Of a DNA stretch of 49,504 nt, positions 1-7,794 are shown one piece after another. The stretch's first letter is position 1, and each line of letters starts with the position of its first letter. The DNA lies in assembly GCF_018613235.1 (NCBI RefSeq), contig NZ_JAGGQP010000031.1, forward strand, positions 1-49,504, written 5' to 3'. This DNA comes from Bacillus sp. ISL-41. GTDB lineage: Bacteria > Bacillota > Bacilli > Bacillales > Cytobacillaceae. The position numbers and the translations under genes were made by a program. Below the pieces are notes generated by a model, which had not been told where the DNA came from, ran no database searches, and saw only the letters and a list, made by a program, of their open reading frames with translations.

Positions 1-118
1 TGGACAGTCGGCTATACATTTTGATTTCGGTCCGCCCAATGAAGTCAAAGAACGACTTCAATGGTCAGCCCTCCAACGCTTGTCGGGGCTGAGCAAGACG
101 CTTGCGCTTTTCTTACAG
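1..118. repeat. Remnant of a Bacillaceae interspersed intergenic repeat
   Basis: The stretch contains a small dyad (TGAAGTC at 40-46, GACTTCA at 54-60) followed by a block reading roughly CTTGTCGGGGCTGAGC and GACGCTTGCGCTTTTC. I recall this wording as typical of the 3' half of an interspersed intergenic repeat found in many Bacillus-group genomes. The element is cut by the window edge. It abuts the ribosome binding site of the gene at 137, so it may supply part of that leader. A shorter, more degraded relative lies near 3868-3912. The identification rests on memory of similar sequences and not on a search. Confidence 0.5.
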
Positions 119-136
119 CGGAAGGATTTGAACTGA

Positions 137-1087
137 TTGGAAGTCACTAACTTTGAGCCTAAGTTTTTTATATACAACTATGCATCTCCAGGTGAAGAAA
201 AAGAGTTGTGCGCACTGGAGATGCGCTCGTTTTTTGGGGAGGATACAGAATCCAGCATCCTGGAGAGTACTTCGAAAATCGATCCAAGCCGAAGTCCTTT
301 TATGAGGGGACGTATGGATGTCATCATTGAAAGTGAGCAATTTGAGGACCTGATTGAGCAAGTGAAGAAGATAGAATTGACAGGCTCTACTTTTAAAGTG
401 ATGTATGTAAAAGTGGCAGGTCCTGAAAAGGTGGATTTTGAAGAAAGGCGCCGAATCGAACGGGAAGTGGGTCTGCAAATTCCTGGAGAGCCTGAGCTCG
501 TAAATCCAGATGTCCTGTTTGGGATCATGAATGTAAACGGGCGCTGGGTATTTGGTGAATACCACAGCAGTGAAGCGGTCTGGCTGAACCATCAGCAAAA
601 ACCGCATAGCTACTCAACTTCATTAAGCACGCGTGTCGCAAGAGCGGTCGCCAATATTGCCGTTCCTGATCCAACTGGAGTCAAAGCGATCGACCCATGC
701 TGCGGAATTGGAACGGTAGTGGTGGAAGCATTGTCGATGGGCATCGACATCGTTGCCAGTGATATCAATCCGCTCATACTGCCTGGTACAAGGGAGAACA
801 TCGCGCATTTTGGTTATTCGACGGAAGTGAAATTCAGGGACATCCGTGAAGTGACGGGCCATTATGATGTCGCTATTATTGATATGCCATACAATCTGTG
901 CTCCGTTATTACGCCAGAAGAGCAGCTCGAGATGCTGCAAAGTACATACAAATTCGCTGATAAAGTGGTCATCGTCACGATTGAACCAATCGATTCTATC
1001 ATCGGAGATGCCAGCTTTGAAATTGCTGACCGCTGTGTCGTGAGAAAAGGGACCTTCGAACGCGAGATTATTGTATGTAAAAAATAG
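137..1087 (+). CDS. SAM-dependent RNA methyltransferase, TRM11/UPF0020 type
   Basis: This 316-aa cytoplasmic protein is probably a base methyltransferase acting on tRNA or rRNA. The C-terminal half is a Rossmann methyltransferase fold: the SAM-binding motif DPCCGIGTVV lies near residues 183-192, an acidic ribose-binding segment follows (ASDINP), and the catalytic motif IV reads DMPYN near residue 253, a variant of the (D/N)PPY motif of N-methyltransferases. The N-terminal half would hold the RNA-binding region, but no THUMP domain is obvious by eye. The start is TTG at 137. A TGA lies directly upstream in frame, so the gene cannot start earlier, and GGAAGGA at 120-126 is the ribosome binding site. 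A strong hairpin terminator follows. The exact RNA target is not known. Confidence 0.82.
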   Translation: MEVTNFEPKFFIYNYASPGEEKELCALEMRSFFGEDTESSILESTSKIDPSRSPFMRGRMDVIIESEQFEDLIEQVKKIELTGSTFKVMYVKVAGPEKVDFEERRRIEREVGLQIPGEPELVNPDVLFGIMNVNGRWVFGEYHSSEAVWLNHQQKPHSYSTSLSTRVARAVANIAVPDPTGVKAIDPCCGIGTVVVEALSMGIDIVASDINPLILPGTRENIAHFGYSTEVKFRDIREVTGHYDVAIIDMPYNLCSVITPEEQLEMLQSTYKFADKVVIVTIEPIDSIIGDASFEIADRCVVRKGTFEREIIVCKK

Positions 1088-1097
1088 GATAAAATTA

Positions 1098-1134
1098 AGG
1101 ACGATTATGGATGTCATAATCGTCCTTTCTTCTT
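1098..1134. terminator. Shared bidirectional Rho-independent terminator
   Basis: A perfect 12-bp stem (AGGACGATTATG at 1098-1109, complement at 1115-1126) has a 5-nt loop and is followed by TTCTTCTT on the plus strand and by TAATTTTAT on the minus strand. It sits between the convergent methyltransferase and dbpA genes and probably ends both transcripts. Confidence 0.85.
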
Positions 1135-1139
1135 GAACT

Positions 1140-2585
1140 CTATTTAATGGCCTTGCTGACTCTAAGTTTCTTTCCTTTGATCGTTGCATTCTCCATTGCC
1201 TGAATTACAAGGGAGCCTTTTCCGTTCAGGATATCTACATAGGACATTGTATCGTGGATCGTGATGATGCCGATATCGTCTGCCGTTACTCCGGGGATTT
1301 TCGCGATTGTTCCAACGAAGTCGACGGCGCGAAGCTTCTTCTTTTTGCCGCCGCTGAAATGGAGCTTCATGATATCCTGGTTGATGCGGGCTGTTTTGTT
1401 GTTTTTCACGACACGGCGCCCGCTGATTTTTTCATCGAAAGCAGCCTGGTTTCTTGCAACGTCCTGCTTGCTCGGGGCTTCTGCCACAGGAATCTCAAAG
1501 CCAATGTAACGTTCAATTGCCCTGATGAATTTACCTTCATAATGTGTAGCAAACGTTATCGCTTTTCCTTTGTTTCCGGCGCGCCCAGTTCGGCCTGTCC
1601 GATGTACATAGCCCTCTTTTTCCATTGGAACATCATAGTTGATGACAAGTGAAACGTTATCGACGTCAATTCCCCTTGCTGCCACATCGGTGGCCACAAG
1701 GTAGCGGAAATTCCCCATTTTGAAGCCATCCATCACAGCAAAGCGGTCTTCTTGTTCCAATCCGCCATGAAGTCTTTCACAAGAATAATTTGCTTCTTCA
1801 AGCTGGGCAAACACTGTATCAACATTTTCCTTCGTCCTGCAAAAAATGATGCAGCTGTCAGGGTTTTCAACAACCGTAATATCTTTTAGAAGGGAGATCT
1901 TTTCCTCTTCTTTCACTTCGATCAACATATGGTCAATCGTATTTGTCGTAATACCGGTAGAAGCGATTTCGATGTTGACAGGATCCTTCATATATTTATG
2001 GCAAAGATTTTCAACATCCTTGGGCAAAGTCGCAGAAAACACCATCGTAACCCGATTTGGAGGAAGTTCTTCTATAATGGATTCAACTGCATCAATAAAT
2101 CCCATATTAAGCATTTCATCTGCTTCATCGATGATCAGATATTTTATTTGGTCCAAAACCAGCGTTCCTCTTTCAATATGGTCGATGACGCGTCCAGGTG
2201 TACCAACGACGACATGAGTTTTTTGCTTCAATTCCTCTTTCTGTTTCGAGAAGGGCTCCTTGCCATAAACGGCCATTGCCTTGATCCTTTTGAACCGTCC
2301 GATATTCGTGATATCTTCACGAACCTGAACAGCCAGCTCCCTGGTTGGAGTGAGAATCAGCGCTTGAGGATTCTTTTCCTCCCAATCAACCATATCGCAA
2401 ATGGGAATTCCGAATGAAGCCGTCTTTCCGCTTCCTGTCTGGGATTTAACGACAAGATCCTGATCTTGCAACGCCATTGGGATCACTTCTGCCTGGACCT
2501 CTGTGGGACTTTCATATTTCAGCACACCAAGTGCTCTTTTGATTTCATCGCTTAAATGATAATCCTCAAAACTTCTTTCGCTCAT
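1140..2585 (-). CDS. dbpA: ATP-dependent DEAD-box RNA helicase DbpA (YxiN type)
   Basis: A 481-aa ATP-dependent RNA helicase. DbpA/YxiN proteins act on hairpin 92 of 23S rRNA during assembly of the large ribosomal subunit. Helicase motifs are complete: motif I SQTGSGKT at 48-55, DEAD at 153-156, SAT at 184-186, and motif [12 protein letters not shown] at 328-337. After about residue 400 comes a basic linker ([16 protein letters not shown]) and the small RRM-like DbpA C-terminal domain that gives rRNA specificity. Its presence separates this gene from the general CshA/CshB helicases. The start is ATG at 2585 behind AGAGGTT. A likely -10 box lies about 85 nt upstream, so the mRNA has a fairly long leader. 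The gene ends at the shared terminator. Confidence 0.95.
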   Translation of the reverse strand: MSERSFEDYHLSDEIKRALGVLKYESPTEVQAEVIPMALQDQDLVVKSQTGSGKTASFGIPICDMVDWEEKNPQALILTPTRELAVQVREDITNIGRFKRIKAMAVYGKEPFSKQKEELKQKTHVVVGTPGRVIDHIERGTLVLDQIKYLIIDEADEMLNMGFIDAVESIIEELPPNRVTMVFSATLPKDVENLCHKYMKDPVNIEIASTGITTNTIDHMLIEVKEEEKISLLKDITVVENPDSCIIFCRTKENVDTVFAQLEEANYSCERLHGGLEQEDRFAVMDGFKMGNFRYLVATDVAARGIDVDNVSLVINYDVPMEKEGYVHRTGRTGRAGNKGKAITFATHYEGKFIRAIERYIGFEIPVAEAPSKQDVARNQAAFDEKISGRRVVKNNKTARINQDIMKLHFSGGKKKKLRAVDFVGTIAKIPGVTADDIGIITIHDTMSYVDILNGKGSLVIQAMENATIKGKKLRVSKAIK

Positions 2586-2671
2586 GAAATAACCTCTTTT
2601 ATTTTTTATTATCCGACTTATATATAGGATTCTCGCAAAGAATCATCATATGCATAAACTGAATGGTATTC

Positions 2672-2677
2672 ATTATA
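2672..2677 (-). promoter_or_regulatory. Probable -10 box of dbpA
   Basis: On the minus strand the sequence TATAAT lies at 2677-2672, about 85 nt upstream of the dbpA ATG. No good -35 hexamer is present at 17 nt (GTCGCA), so the promoter may be weak or activator dependent. The leader contains a small hairpin (GATTCT/AGAATC). Confidence 0.4.
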
Positions 2678-2791
2678 CTTGAAATGCAGAAATATGCGAC
2701 CTGAATTTGAAACTGTAAGCAGAAGGGAATCTTAGAAAAAGTTGTGCTACTTTGGTCATCATGGGTAAAAGATCATATCGCATTGAAGATT

Positions 2792-3394
2792 TTACTTAGT
2801 TCCACTAATAACAATGTCAGCACGCTCAGATGGTTTTTGCTGTTGTACATACATATCCTCCGCTACCATCCAATTGGCTTCCCATATCTCCCGGGCACCC
2901 TCGCCATCTCTCTCGATACCGCGGGCAAGCCGCAATTCGCGTGGACAATCGACCCAGATCTTCAGGTCATAGAAGTCCTCAAGTTCCTTGCGAGTAGAAT
3001 AGACACCTTCAATAATGACAATTCCGCCAGCTGGGACAGTATGGAATTCCGCCAGAGTATCTGTGTCCCAATCATAGCGCTGATAATAGCCATCCTGGTC
3101 GCTGCTCAAAGGGTCCAGTACCTGAGCCATAAGGCGTTTCCAGTCAAAATCAGCGCCAATCGGTTTATTTGCAGGCACATCTTTTATGAGCTGAAAGGAG
3201 GGGAGATAAAAATCATCCTTATGGACAACCGTAACATCAGGAAGATCATCCTTCAGCATTTTTGAAAGGGTACTCTTACCAGAACCGCCGCAGCCGTCCA
3301 CACCAATCAGCAGGGTGGACTGTTTTCGCTGCAAATTTCGAATAGCCTCCATTAGTTCGCGGGATGAATGATAGGGACCTTTTAATATTTTCAT
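2792..3394 (-). CDS. Uridine kinase-like P-loop NTPase
   Basis: A 200-aa cytoplasmic protein of the uridine kinase/phosphoribulokinase-like P-loop group. The Walker A motif is GCGGSGKS at residues 34-41. A DDFY segment near residue 61 matches the substrate-side acidic motif of Udk-like kinases, and VIIEGVYS near residue 129 corresponds to the Walker B strand. It is about 10 residues shorter than classical Udk and lacks close similarity to it outside the motifs, so the substrate is uncertain: uridine or another small hydroxylated metabolite. The start is ATG at 3394 behind AAAGGAAAA. It is transcribed toward dbpA, about 200 nt from that gene, and the gap holds the dbpA promoter. Confidence 0.75.
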   Translation of the reverse strand: MKILKGPYHSSRELMEAIRNLQRKQSTLLIGVDGCGGSGKSTLSKMLKDDLPDVTVVHKDDFYLPSFQLIKDVPANKPIGADFDWKRLMAQVLDPLSSDQDGYYQRYDWDTDTLAEFHTVPAGGIVIIEGVYSTRKELEDFYDLKIWVDCPRELRLARGIERDGEGAREIWEANWMVAEDMYVQQQKPSERADIVISGTK

Positions 3395-3606
3395 GCTGAT
3401 TTTCCTTTCAGCCAGTGGTGTCCAGGAAAAGGAAATGATCCTGACTGGAACATGGCTTTATATAGAATCTAACTTTTAAATATGACTGTAATTTCTATAA
3501 TAAGGTTTCACAAAATCACAATATTTCGAATGATACCCAGAAGGGTGTAGGGGGTATAATGAGAATATAAAGAAAGCGATTTCATTTCAAAGGAAGGGTG
3601 TTGGAC

Positions 3607-3789
3607 ATGAACTACCAAGAAGTTAAATCTCAATTAGAAGCATTACAGATGCAGCTGGCGAATAAGATGCAAAATCCAAGCCTGTCTATAGATGAAAAAA
3701 CTGAACTTCAGAGAGCCATTGCAAACTATGATTATATCATCGAGCTGACTTGCATGAACCATTTTGAGCGCGGTAAGGCGATTCATTAA
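3607..3789 (+). CDS. Small cytoplasmic protein of unknown function (DUF3896-like)
   Basis: A 60-aa hydrophilic, largely helical protein. It has no signal peptide, membrane segment or Cys cluster. It resembles a short Bacillus-specific family that I recall as DUF3896, but this is from memory. The ATG at 3607 is preferred over the in-frame GTG (3598) and TTG (3601) because the Shine-Dalgarno sequence AGGAAGG ends about 9 nt before it. A TATAAT at 3555-3560 is a plausible -10 box, without a good -35. The gene is monocistronic and ends at a strong terminator. No function is proposed. Confidence 0.75.
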   Translation: MNYQEVKSQLEALQMQLANKMQNPSLSIDEKTELQRAIANYDYIIELTCMNHFERGKAIH

Positions 3790-3794
3790 AACGA

Positions 3795-3829
3795 AGCCTG
3801 GAGGCACATTCCCTCCAGGCTATTTTTAT
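3795..3829 (+). terminator. Rho-independent terminator
   Basis: A 10-bp stem (AGCCTGGAGG at 3795-3804, CCTCCAGGCT at 3812-3821) with a 7-nt loop is followed by ATTTTTATA. It ends the small gene at 3607. Confidence 0.88.
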
Positions 3830-3867
3830 AGACAAAATATAAATTTCAATGAAACAATGCCAGCATC

Positions 3868-3912
3868 AAGCTATGCCGAATGACCAAGGCGCTTGTGCTT
3901 GTGCCTTACTTA
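3868..3912. repeat. Degraded copy of the interspersed repeat seen at 1-118
   Basis: The wording ATGACCAAGGCGCTTGTGC at 3880-3898 parallels the GAGCAAGACGCTTGCGC block at 91-107. The copy is short and diverged. It overlaps the 3' end of the leftward gene at 3910 by a few bases. Confidence 0.4.
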
Positions 3913-4407
3913 TAGGACTCCACTTAATGGCTTTTGGCTGAAATAATCAAGTGCATAGTTGACCTGGTCAATTTCATAGATTTTTCTTTCAATGCAAAAC
4001 TGAATCACAAGGTCAGATGTTTCACTGTCTGACAATGAGTAGCCGGCAGAGCTTAATAGCTTGTCGGTTTCTTTTTTGTTCAGCTCAAGGGCCAAAGCAA
4101 GGGCTGTGACCGTATTCTTACTCGGTTTATATTCAGGGTTTGAGCGGATTTTTGAAAAAAGCCTTCGATCGAGGCCAGCTTTCTTATACACCTCGGAATC
4201 CTTGCAGCCTTTTTTATCTATAAAGCCAAACAGTACCTTCTGCAGAGTCGGCTTCCGTTTCTCTGCAATGAAGCTTTCAATCTCCAGCGGTGAAATGCTT
4301 TCAAGGACATAATCCTCGATTGGGCCCATTGACTTTTCACAAACGACATAGCTTAAATTACGATCTATATACTGCTGCAGTTCTTCCAATAGCATTTTAT
4401 CCAGCAT
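3910..4407 (-). CDS. Helix-turn-helix-like protein paired with a divergent vWA gene
   Basis: A 165-aa cytoplasmic, mostly helical protein. The central part (about residues 75-120: VYKKAGLDRRLFSKIRSNP, then a helix with TVTALALALELN) has the spacing of an XRE/lambda-repressor-like helix-turn-helix. In this family the motif may serve DNA binding or protein contacts. The start is ATG at 4407 behind AAGGAGG with 8-nt spacing. The gene is transcribed away from the vWA gene at 4504, and their starts are about 95 bp apart, so it could regulate that promoter. No homologue of known function is recognised. Confidence 0.7.
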   Translation of the reverse strand: MLDKMLLEELQQYIDRNLSYVVCEKSMGPIEDYVLESISPLEIESFIAEKRKPTLQKVLFGFIDKKGCKDSEVYKKAGLDRRLFSKIRSNPEYKPSKNTVTALALALELNKKETDKLLSSAGYSLSDSETSDLVIQFCIERKIYEIDQVNYALDYFSQKPLSGVL

Positions 4408-4463
4408 GTGGCCAGCCTCCTTAAAATGTCGCTTAACAGGCGACCAAAATATGGATGATTCTA

Positions 4464-4477
4464 GATATGATTATATC
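4464..4477. promoter_or_regulatory. Small palindrome in the divergent HTH/vWA promoter region
   Basis: GATAT-GATT-ATATC is a 5+4+5 palindrome between the divergent genes and contains a TATGAT that could be the -10 box of the vWA gene. It is a possible operator for the HTH-like protein. The short arms in AT-rich DNA make this weak. Confidence 0.25.
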
Positions 4478-4503
4478 AGATTCAGCTTAGGAGGTTGATA
4501 GTG

Positions 4504-5112
4504 ATGAAGAATAATTTAACGGAAATCATTTTTTTGCTAGACCGGAGCGGCTCGATGGCAGGACTCGAGGGCGACACAGTTGGCGGGTTCAATGCTTTTG
4601 TGAAAAAACAGACCGAACTGGAAGGAGAAACGATCCTGACAACGGTGCTTTTTGACGATCAATATGAAGTGCTTTGGAACGGGATTGATGCGAGGGAGGC
4701 GAAGCTGACCGAAGATGAGTACTATGTCCGCGGGATGACTGCGCTTTTGGATGCAGTGGGTAAGACGATACTTGATGTTGGCTACCGTCTCGCCAGGACA
4801 AGTGAAGAACACAGGCCAGGCAAAGTCATCTTCGTGATCACGACAGATGGGATGGAGAACGCGAGCAGCGAGTTCACTTATGGAAAGGTGAAAGAACTGA
4901 TTCGGCACCAGCAGGAAAAATACGGATGGGAATTCATCTTCATGGGTGCAAATATCGATGTAGCCAAAGAAGCTGACAGCCTTGGCATCCATATTGAGAA
5001 TTCCTTTAACTTCGAGGCTTCAGAAAAAGGTATTGAAAATATGTATGAAATGGTTTCTGAATCTATTATGGAAAAAAGAATGAAAGGAGTACATGATGAT
5101 GAAAATTTTTAA
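4504..5112 (+). CDS. Cytoplasmic von Willebrand factor A domain protein
   Basis: A 202-aa single-domain vWA protein without signal peptide or membrane segment. The MIDAS metal site is complete: D13-x-S15-x-S17, T79 in the GMTALLDA segment, and D115 in TTDGMEN. Such small soluble vWA proteins resemble the TerY/TerF-like proteins of stress-linked loci and usually bind partner proteins through Mg2+. The chosen start is ATG 4504, about 9 nt after AGGAGG at 4489-4494; GTG 4501 and TTG 4495 are in frame but closer. The 3' end overlaps the DUF4352 gene by 14 nt, so the two are probably translationally coupled. The partner is unknown. Confidence 0.82.
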   Translation: MKNNLTEIIFLLDRSGSMAGLEGDTVGGFNAFVKKQTELEGETILTTVLFDDQYEVLWNGIDAREAKLTEDEYYVRGMTALLDAVGKTILDVGYRLARTSEEHRPGKVIFVITTDGMENASSEFTYGKVKELIRHQQEKYGWEFIFMGANIDVAKEADSLGIHIENSFNFEASEKGIENMYEMVSESIMEKRMKGVHDDENF

Positions 5113-5683
5113 AAAATGGTGGTTCTGGCTCATTGCAGTTATTATTGTCATTGCTTTAGCAGGGGGCGGAGGAGAGGAGGAAACAGTGACCAAGGTAGAT
5201 AAAGCTGCGGAAACTTCAGCTCCGGCAGAAAAAGATGAAAAAGCTGTGGAAACCTCAACATCGGCAGAAAACGAAGAAGAAGCGCCGTCAGTAAAGGAAG
5301 AATTCTCGGTCGGGGAGAAGGTTCAACTAGGTGACAATGTGCTGACGGTCACGAAAGCTGAGAAGTCAGCAGGCAGTGAGTATGACCAGCCAAAGGATGG
5401 ACATGAGTATGTCGTGGTAACGGTTATGATCGAAAATGCCGGCGATGAAAACATCTCTTATAATCCATTTGATTTTAAGATGTCGAACAGCCAGGGACAA
5501 ATCCTTGACCAGGCATTCACCACAATCGATACTAATACCTCGCTCCAATCTGGAGAACTGGCTCCAGGCGGAAAAGTAACTGGAACGATTGCCTTTGAGC
5601 AGCCAGCAGGTGATCCTGGCCTGCAGCTTCAGTACACGCCTAGCTTCTGGTCCGATAAGACGATCAAGGTGAATTTACAATGA
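5099..5683 (+). CDS. Membrane-anchored DUF4352 protein
   Basis: A protein of about 194 aa with a short basic N-terminus, one hydrophobic segment (about residues 7-24), an acidic Ala/Glu/Thr linker to about residue 65, and a C-terminal beta-sandwich of the DUF4352 type (pattern HEYVVVTVMIENAGDENI followed by a strand-rich region). The domain should sit outside the membrane. The hydrophobic segment ends in LAGGGG, where a lipobox would read LAGC; no Cys is present, so the anchor is a transmembrane helix and not a lipid. ATG 5099 gives the best spacing (9 nt) from AAAGGAG at 5083-5089; ATG 5093 and 5096 are also in frame. It is cotranscribed with the vWA gene. The ligand is unknown. Confidence 0.78.
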   Translation: MKIFKKWWFWLIAVIIVIALAGGGGEEETVTKVDKAAETSAPAEKDEKAVETSTSAENEEEAPSVKEEFSVGEKVQLGDNVLTVTKAEKSAGSEYDQPKDGHEYVVVTVMIENAGDENISYNPFDFKMSNSQGQILDQAFTTIDTNTSLQSGELAPGGKVTGTIAFEQPAGDPGLQLQYTPSFWSDKTIKVNLQ

Positions 5684-5684
5684 T

Positions 5685-5717
5685 AGCAGGAAGCGGCTTG
5701 ACCGCTCCCTGCTTTTG
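5685..5717 (+). terminator. Rho-independent terminator
   Basis: A 12-bp stem with one A-C mismatch (5685-5696 with 5702-5713) and a 5-nt loop is followed by a short T run. It ends the vWA/DUF4352 operon. Confidence 0.75.
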
Positions 5718-5801
5718 ACGTTTTCCTGACATGTTAATCACTGAAAACTCCTTGCAGCAATCTATATTTATAGTATCGAAAAAATTTTTAAAAATATTTC
5801 A

Positions 5802-5841
5802 CCTGACATTTTGCTGACATATTCACAGAGTAAAGTATGAG
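5802..5841 (+). promoter_or_regulatory. Promoter region with tandem CTGACAT repeats, probable response-regulator site
   Basis: CCTGACAT at 5802-5809 and GCTGACAT at 5813-5820 are direct repeats 11 bp apart, and a third CCTGACAT lies at 5725-5732. An 11-bp direct repeat is the usual layout for dimers of OmpR-family regulators. The downstream repeat overlaps a -35-like CTGACA (5814-5819), with TATGAG at 5836-5841 as a -10 at 16 nt. The adjacent two-component system at 7108-9190 is the obvious candidate regulator. Confidence 0.5.
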
Positions 5842-5903
5842 TATAAGGTTCATGTCCCATCTTGAATCTGAAAAAAGAAATGATTTACAGGAGGATGTCA
5901 GAT

Positions 5904-6980
5904 ATGAAAAAGAAATCAGTTATTGGCTTCACGATCGCAGGCGCATTATTGCTTGGAGGGTATGCAACTACTTCTCTGGCTAATGACGACAGTACGACAA
6001 GTACAGCTGCCGCCACTGTCAAAGGTTTTTTTGGTAAAGGTTTTGGCCATAAAGGATTTTACGGAGGGAACTCAGAAGTTCTGCTTGAGAGAGCAAAAGA
6101 CCTTGGCATCAGTACCTCAGGAAAAGATGCTCAAACATTGATGGGTGAAATTCGCGAAACTACACTTAAAAATGAAGCAAAAGAATTGGGAATCAAGACA
6201 GAGGGCAAGGATATCGCAACGCTGGCTGAGGAAGTTCAACTGGCCAACATTAAGGAGAGAGCGAAGGGTTTGGGTGTCTCGACCGCTGGGAAGGATGCAG
6301 CAGCACTTCATGATGCGATCCGCTTAGAGAACCTTAAAAATAAAGCGAAAGAACTCGGCATCTCAACAGACAACAAGGATGCTCAGACTCTAATGGAAGA
6401 AATCCGCACAGCGAACTTGAATAAAAAAGCCAAGGAGCTTGGCGTTTCCACTGAGGGCAAAGACCTTCTGACACTGCAGCAGGAAGTTCATATTGCATAT
6501 ATAAACAAAGAGGCAAAGAAATATGGGATTACAGTAGACGGCAAGGATATCCGTGAAATTACGCAGGAGGTCCAGTCTGCCAAAGTAAAAGCAGACGCAA
6601 AAGAGCTGAACATCACGATTGACGGGAAAACAATCGGCGAAATTGCCCAGGAAGTACAGGAAAAGAAAGTCCTGAACCTGGCCAAAGAACTTGGAATATC
6701 CACTGCTGATAAAGATACACGCCAACTGATGGAAGAAATTCAGGCCAAGGATGCTGCCAAACTTGATGAGTTGTTTGAGGATGGCTTAGGGCGCCATGGA
6801 ATGGGCTTTGGACATGGCGGAGGTTTCGGAAAGGGCAATGGCATGGGAAATGGTGAAGGTTTCGGAAAAGGCAATGGTGTTGGACATGGCGGCGGCAAAG
6901 GCGGTATGGGACAAAGCGGTTTCGGCGGTGAAGGCGGTCGTGGCGGCATGCACCAAAACGGCGGCGGACGCGGGTTTTAA
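5904..6980 (+). CDS. Exported protein with eight 28-residue repeats and a Gly-rich tail
   Basis: A 358-aa exported protein of unknown function. Residues 1-26 form a signal peptide with a basic start, a hydrophobic core and a likely cleavage after SLA. Residues 64-287 are eight back-to-back repeats of exactly 28 residues with the consensus AKELGISTxGKDxxTLxEEI plus about eight residues, each probably a helix-turn-helix hairpin. The tail (288-358) is about half Gly with scattered His, Phe, Asn and Lys (GFGHGGG, GFGKGNG). There is no sortase motif or lipobox. The start ATG 5904 follows ACAGGAGG with about 9-nt spacing; upstream in-frame ATGs lack a site. The gene precedes a two-component system and has OmpR-type direct repeats in its promoter. 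The His/Gly tail could bind metal or the wall, but this is speculation. Confidence 0.8.
   Translation: MKKKSVIGFTIAGALLLGGYATTSLANDDSTTSTAAATVKGFFGKGFGHKGFYGGNSEVLLERAKDLGISTSGKDAQTLMGEIRETTLKNEAKELGIKTEGKDIATLAEEVQLANIKERAKGLGVSTAGKDAAALHDAIRLENLKNKAKELGISTDNKDAQTLMEEIRTANLNKKAKELGVSTEGKDLLTLQQEVHIAYINKEAKKYGITVDGKDIREITQEVQSAKVKADAKELNITIDGKTIGEIAQEVQEKKVLNLAKELGISTADKDTRQLMEEIQAKDAAKLDELFEDGLGRHGMGFGHGGGFGKGNGMGNGEGFGKGNGVGHGGGKGGMGQSGFGGEGGRGGMHQNGGGRGF
6093..6764 (+). repeat. Eight 84-bp coding repeats
   Basis: The DNA encodes eight 28-residue repeats (residues 64-91, 92-119, 120-147, 148-175, 176-203, 204-231, 232-259, 260-287) with no gap between units. Units share AK-(D/E)LG, a GKD or NKD turn and an EE(I/V) helix, but have diverged at synonymous and other sites, so the duplications look old and maintained by selection on the protein. 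Confidence 0.9.
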
Positions 6981-6997
6981 TTTAAATATATCGTCAT

Positions 6998-7026
6998 AAT
7001 CCCCCGGTACAAGCGGGGGATTTTCT
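6998..7026 (+). terminator. Rho-independent terminator after the repeat protein gene
   Basis: The stem AATCCCCCG (6998-7006) pairs with CGGGGGATT (7014-7022) around a 7-nt loop and runs into TTTTCTT. It separates the repeat protein gene from the two-component genes. Some read-through is possible because no clear promoter is visible in the 80 nt before 7108. Confidence 0.85.
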
Positions 7027-7107
7027 TGTAAGATTAGAATAGAAAAGTCACCGGGAATGATCCAGTTCAGCCATTGGGACTTGTTGATGATAATGGGAGG
7101 GGCGACG

Positions 7108-7794
7108 ATGAAAAGCATATTAATCGTAGAAGATGAACAAACAATCTCTAGAGTGCTGGCGGTTTACCTGAAGCATGAAGGCTATGAAATCGTACAGGCC
7201 TTCGATGGAAAAGAAGGCCTCCATTTATTCACTCAGAACCAGCCTGATCTTGTGCTTCTGGATGTGATGCTTCCGGAAATGAACGGCTGGGATGTTCTGA
7301 AGGAAATTCGCAAAATCAGCTCCTGTCCGGTCATCATGCTGACTGCCCTTGGGGACATTGACTATCGCTTAAAAGGGCTGAACCAGGGAGCAGACGATTA
7401 TATTTCAAAGCCGTTTGTTGGCGAAGAGGTAGTTGCCAGAATAAATGCCGTGCTGCGCCGTTCTTCGAATGTCCTGGATACGGATAATACAAAACAGTTT
7501 GGCAGCCTGAAAATCAATATGGATTCACATGTCGTAACGGTCAATGGCGAAAAAGTGGTTTTGACGCCCAAAGATCTCAGTTTGCTGATTTTCCTGGCGG
7601 AGCGGCCAAACCGGACCTTCACAAGGGAAGATTTGATCGAAAGTGTTTGGGGAATGGATTATGACGGAAGCGATCGCGCGGTAGATCTCTCGATAAAAAG
7701 AATTCGCCATTCACTGGCAGAGTGGCCGGCGTCACAGGGAGAAATCAGGACATTAAGAGGATTGGGGTATCAGTTCAGTGTTTACGAAAAATAA
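7108..7794 (+). CDS. OmpR-family response regulator
   Basis: A 228-aa regulator. The receiver domain (1-120) has the acidic pair E8-D9, phosphoacceptor D52, T79 and K101. The C-terminal winged-helix DNA-binding domain (about 130-225) carries the usual ESVWGMDYDGSDRAVDLSIKR region. ATG 7108 is chosen because GGGAGGGG precedes it; the upstream extension to 7057 has no ribosome binding site. The 3' end overlaps the histidine kinase gene by 17 nt, so the two are coupled. The most likely target in view is the promoter at 5802-5841. Confidence 0.93.
   Translation: MKSILIVEDEQTISRVLAVYLKHEGYEIVQAFDGKEGLHLFTQNQPDLVLLDVMLPEMNGWDVLKEIRKISSCPVIMLTALGDIDYRLKGLNQGADDYISKPFVGEEVVARINAVLRRSSNVLDTDNTKQFGSLKINMDSHVVTVNGEKVVLTPKDLSLLIFLAERPNRTFTREDLIESVWGMDYDGSDRAVDLSIKRIRHSLAEWPASQGEIRTLRGLGYQFSVYEK

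Noticed and set aside
3552-3557. GGGTAT as a sigma-B -10 element before the small gene at 3607
   Set aside because: No GTTT-type -35 element lies 13-15 nt upstream. The overlapping TATAAT is a simpler reading.
5099-5170. Lipoprotein signal on the DUF4352 protein
   Set aside because: The hydrophobic segment ends in LAGG with no Cys, so it cannot be lipid-modified. It is read as a transmembrane anchor.
6740-6949. Pro-rich open frame opposite the Gly-rich tail
   Set aside because: Gly codons on one strand read as Pro codons on the other. The plus-strand gene has a signal peptide, repeats and a good ribosome binding site, so the antisense frame is a shadow.
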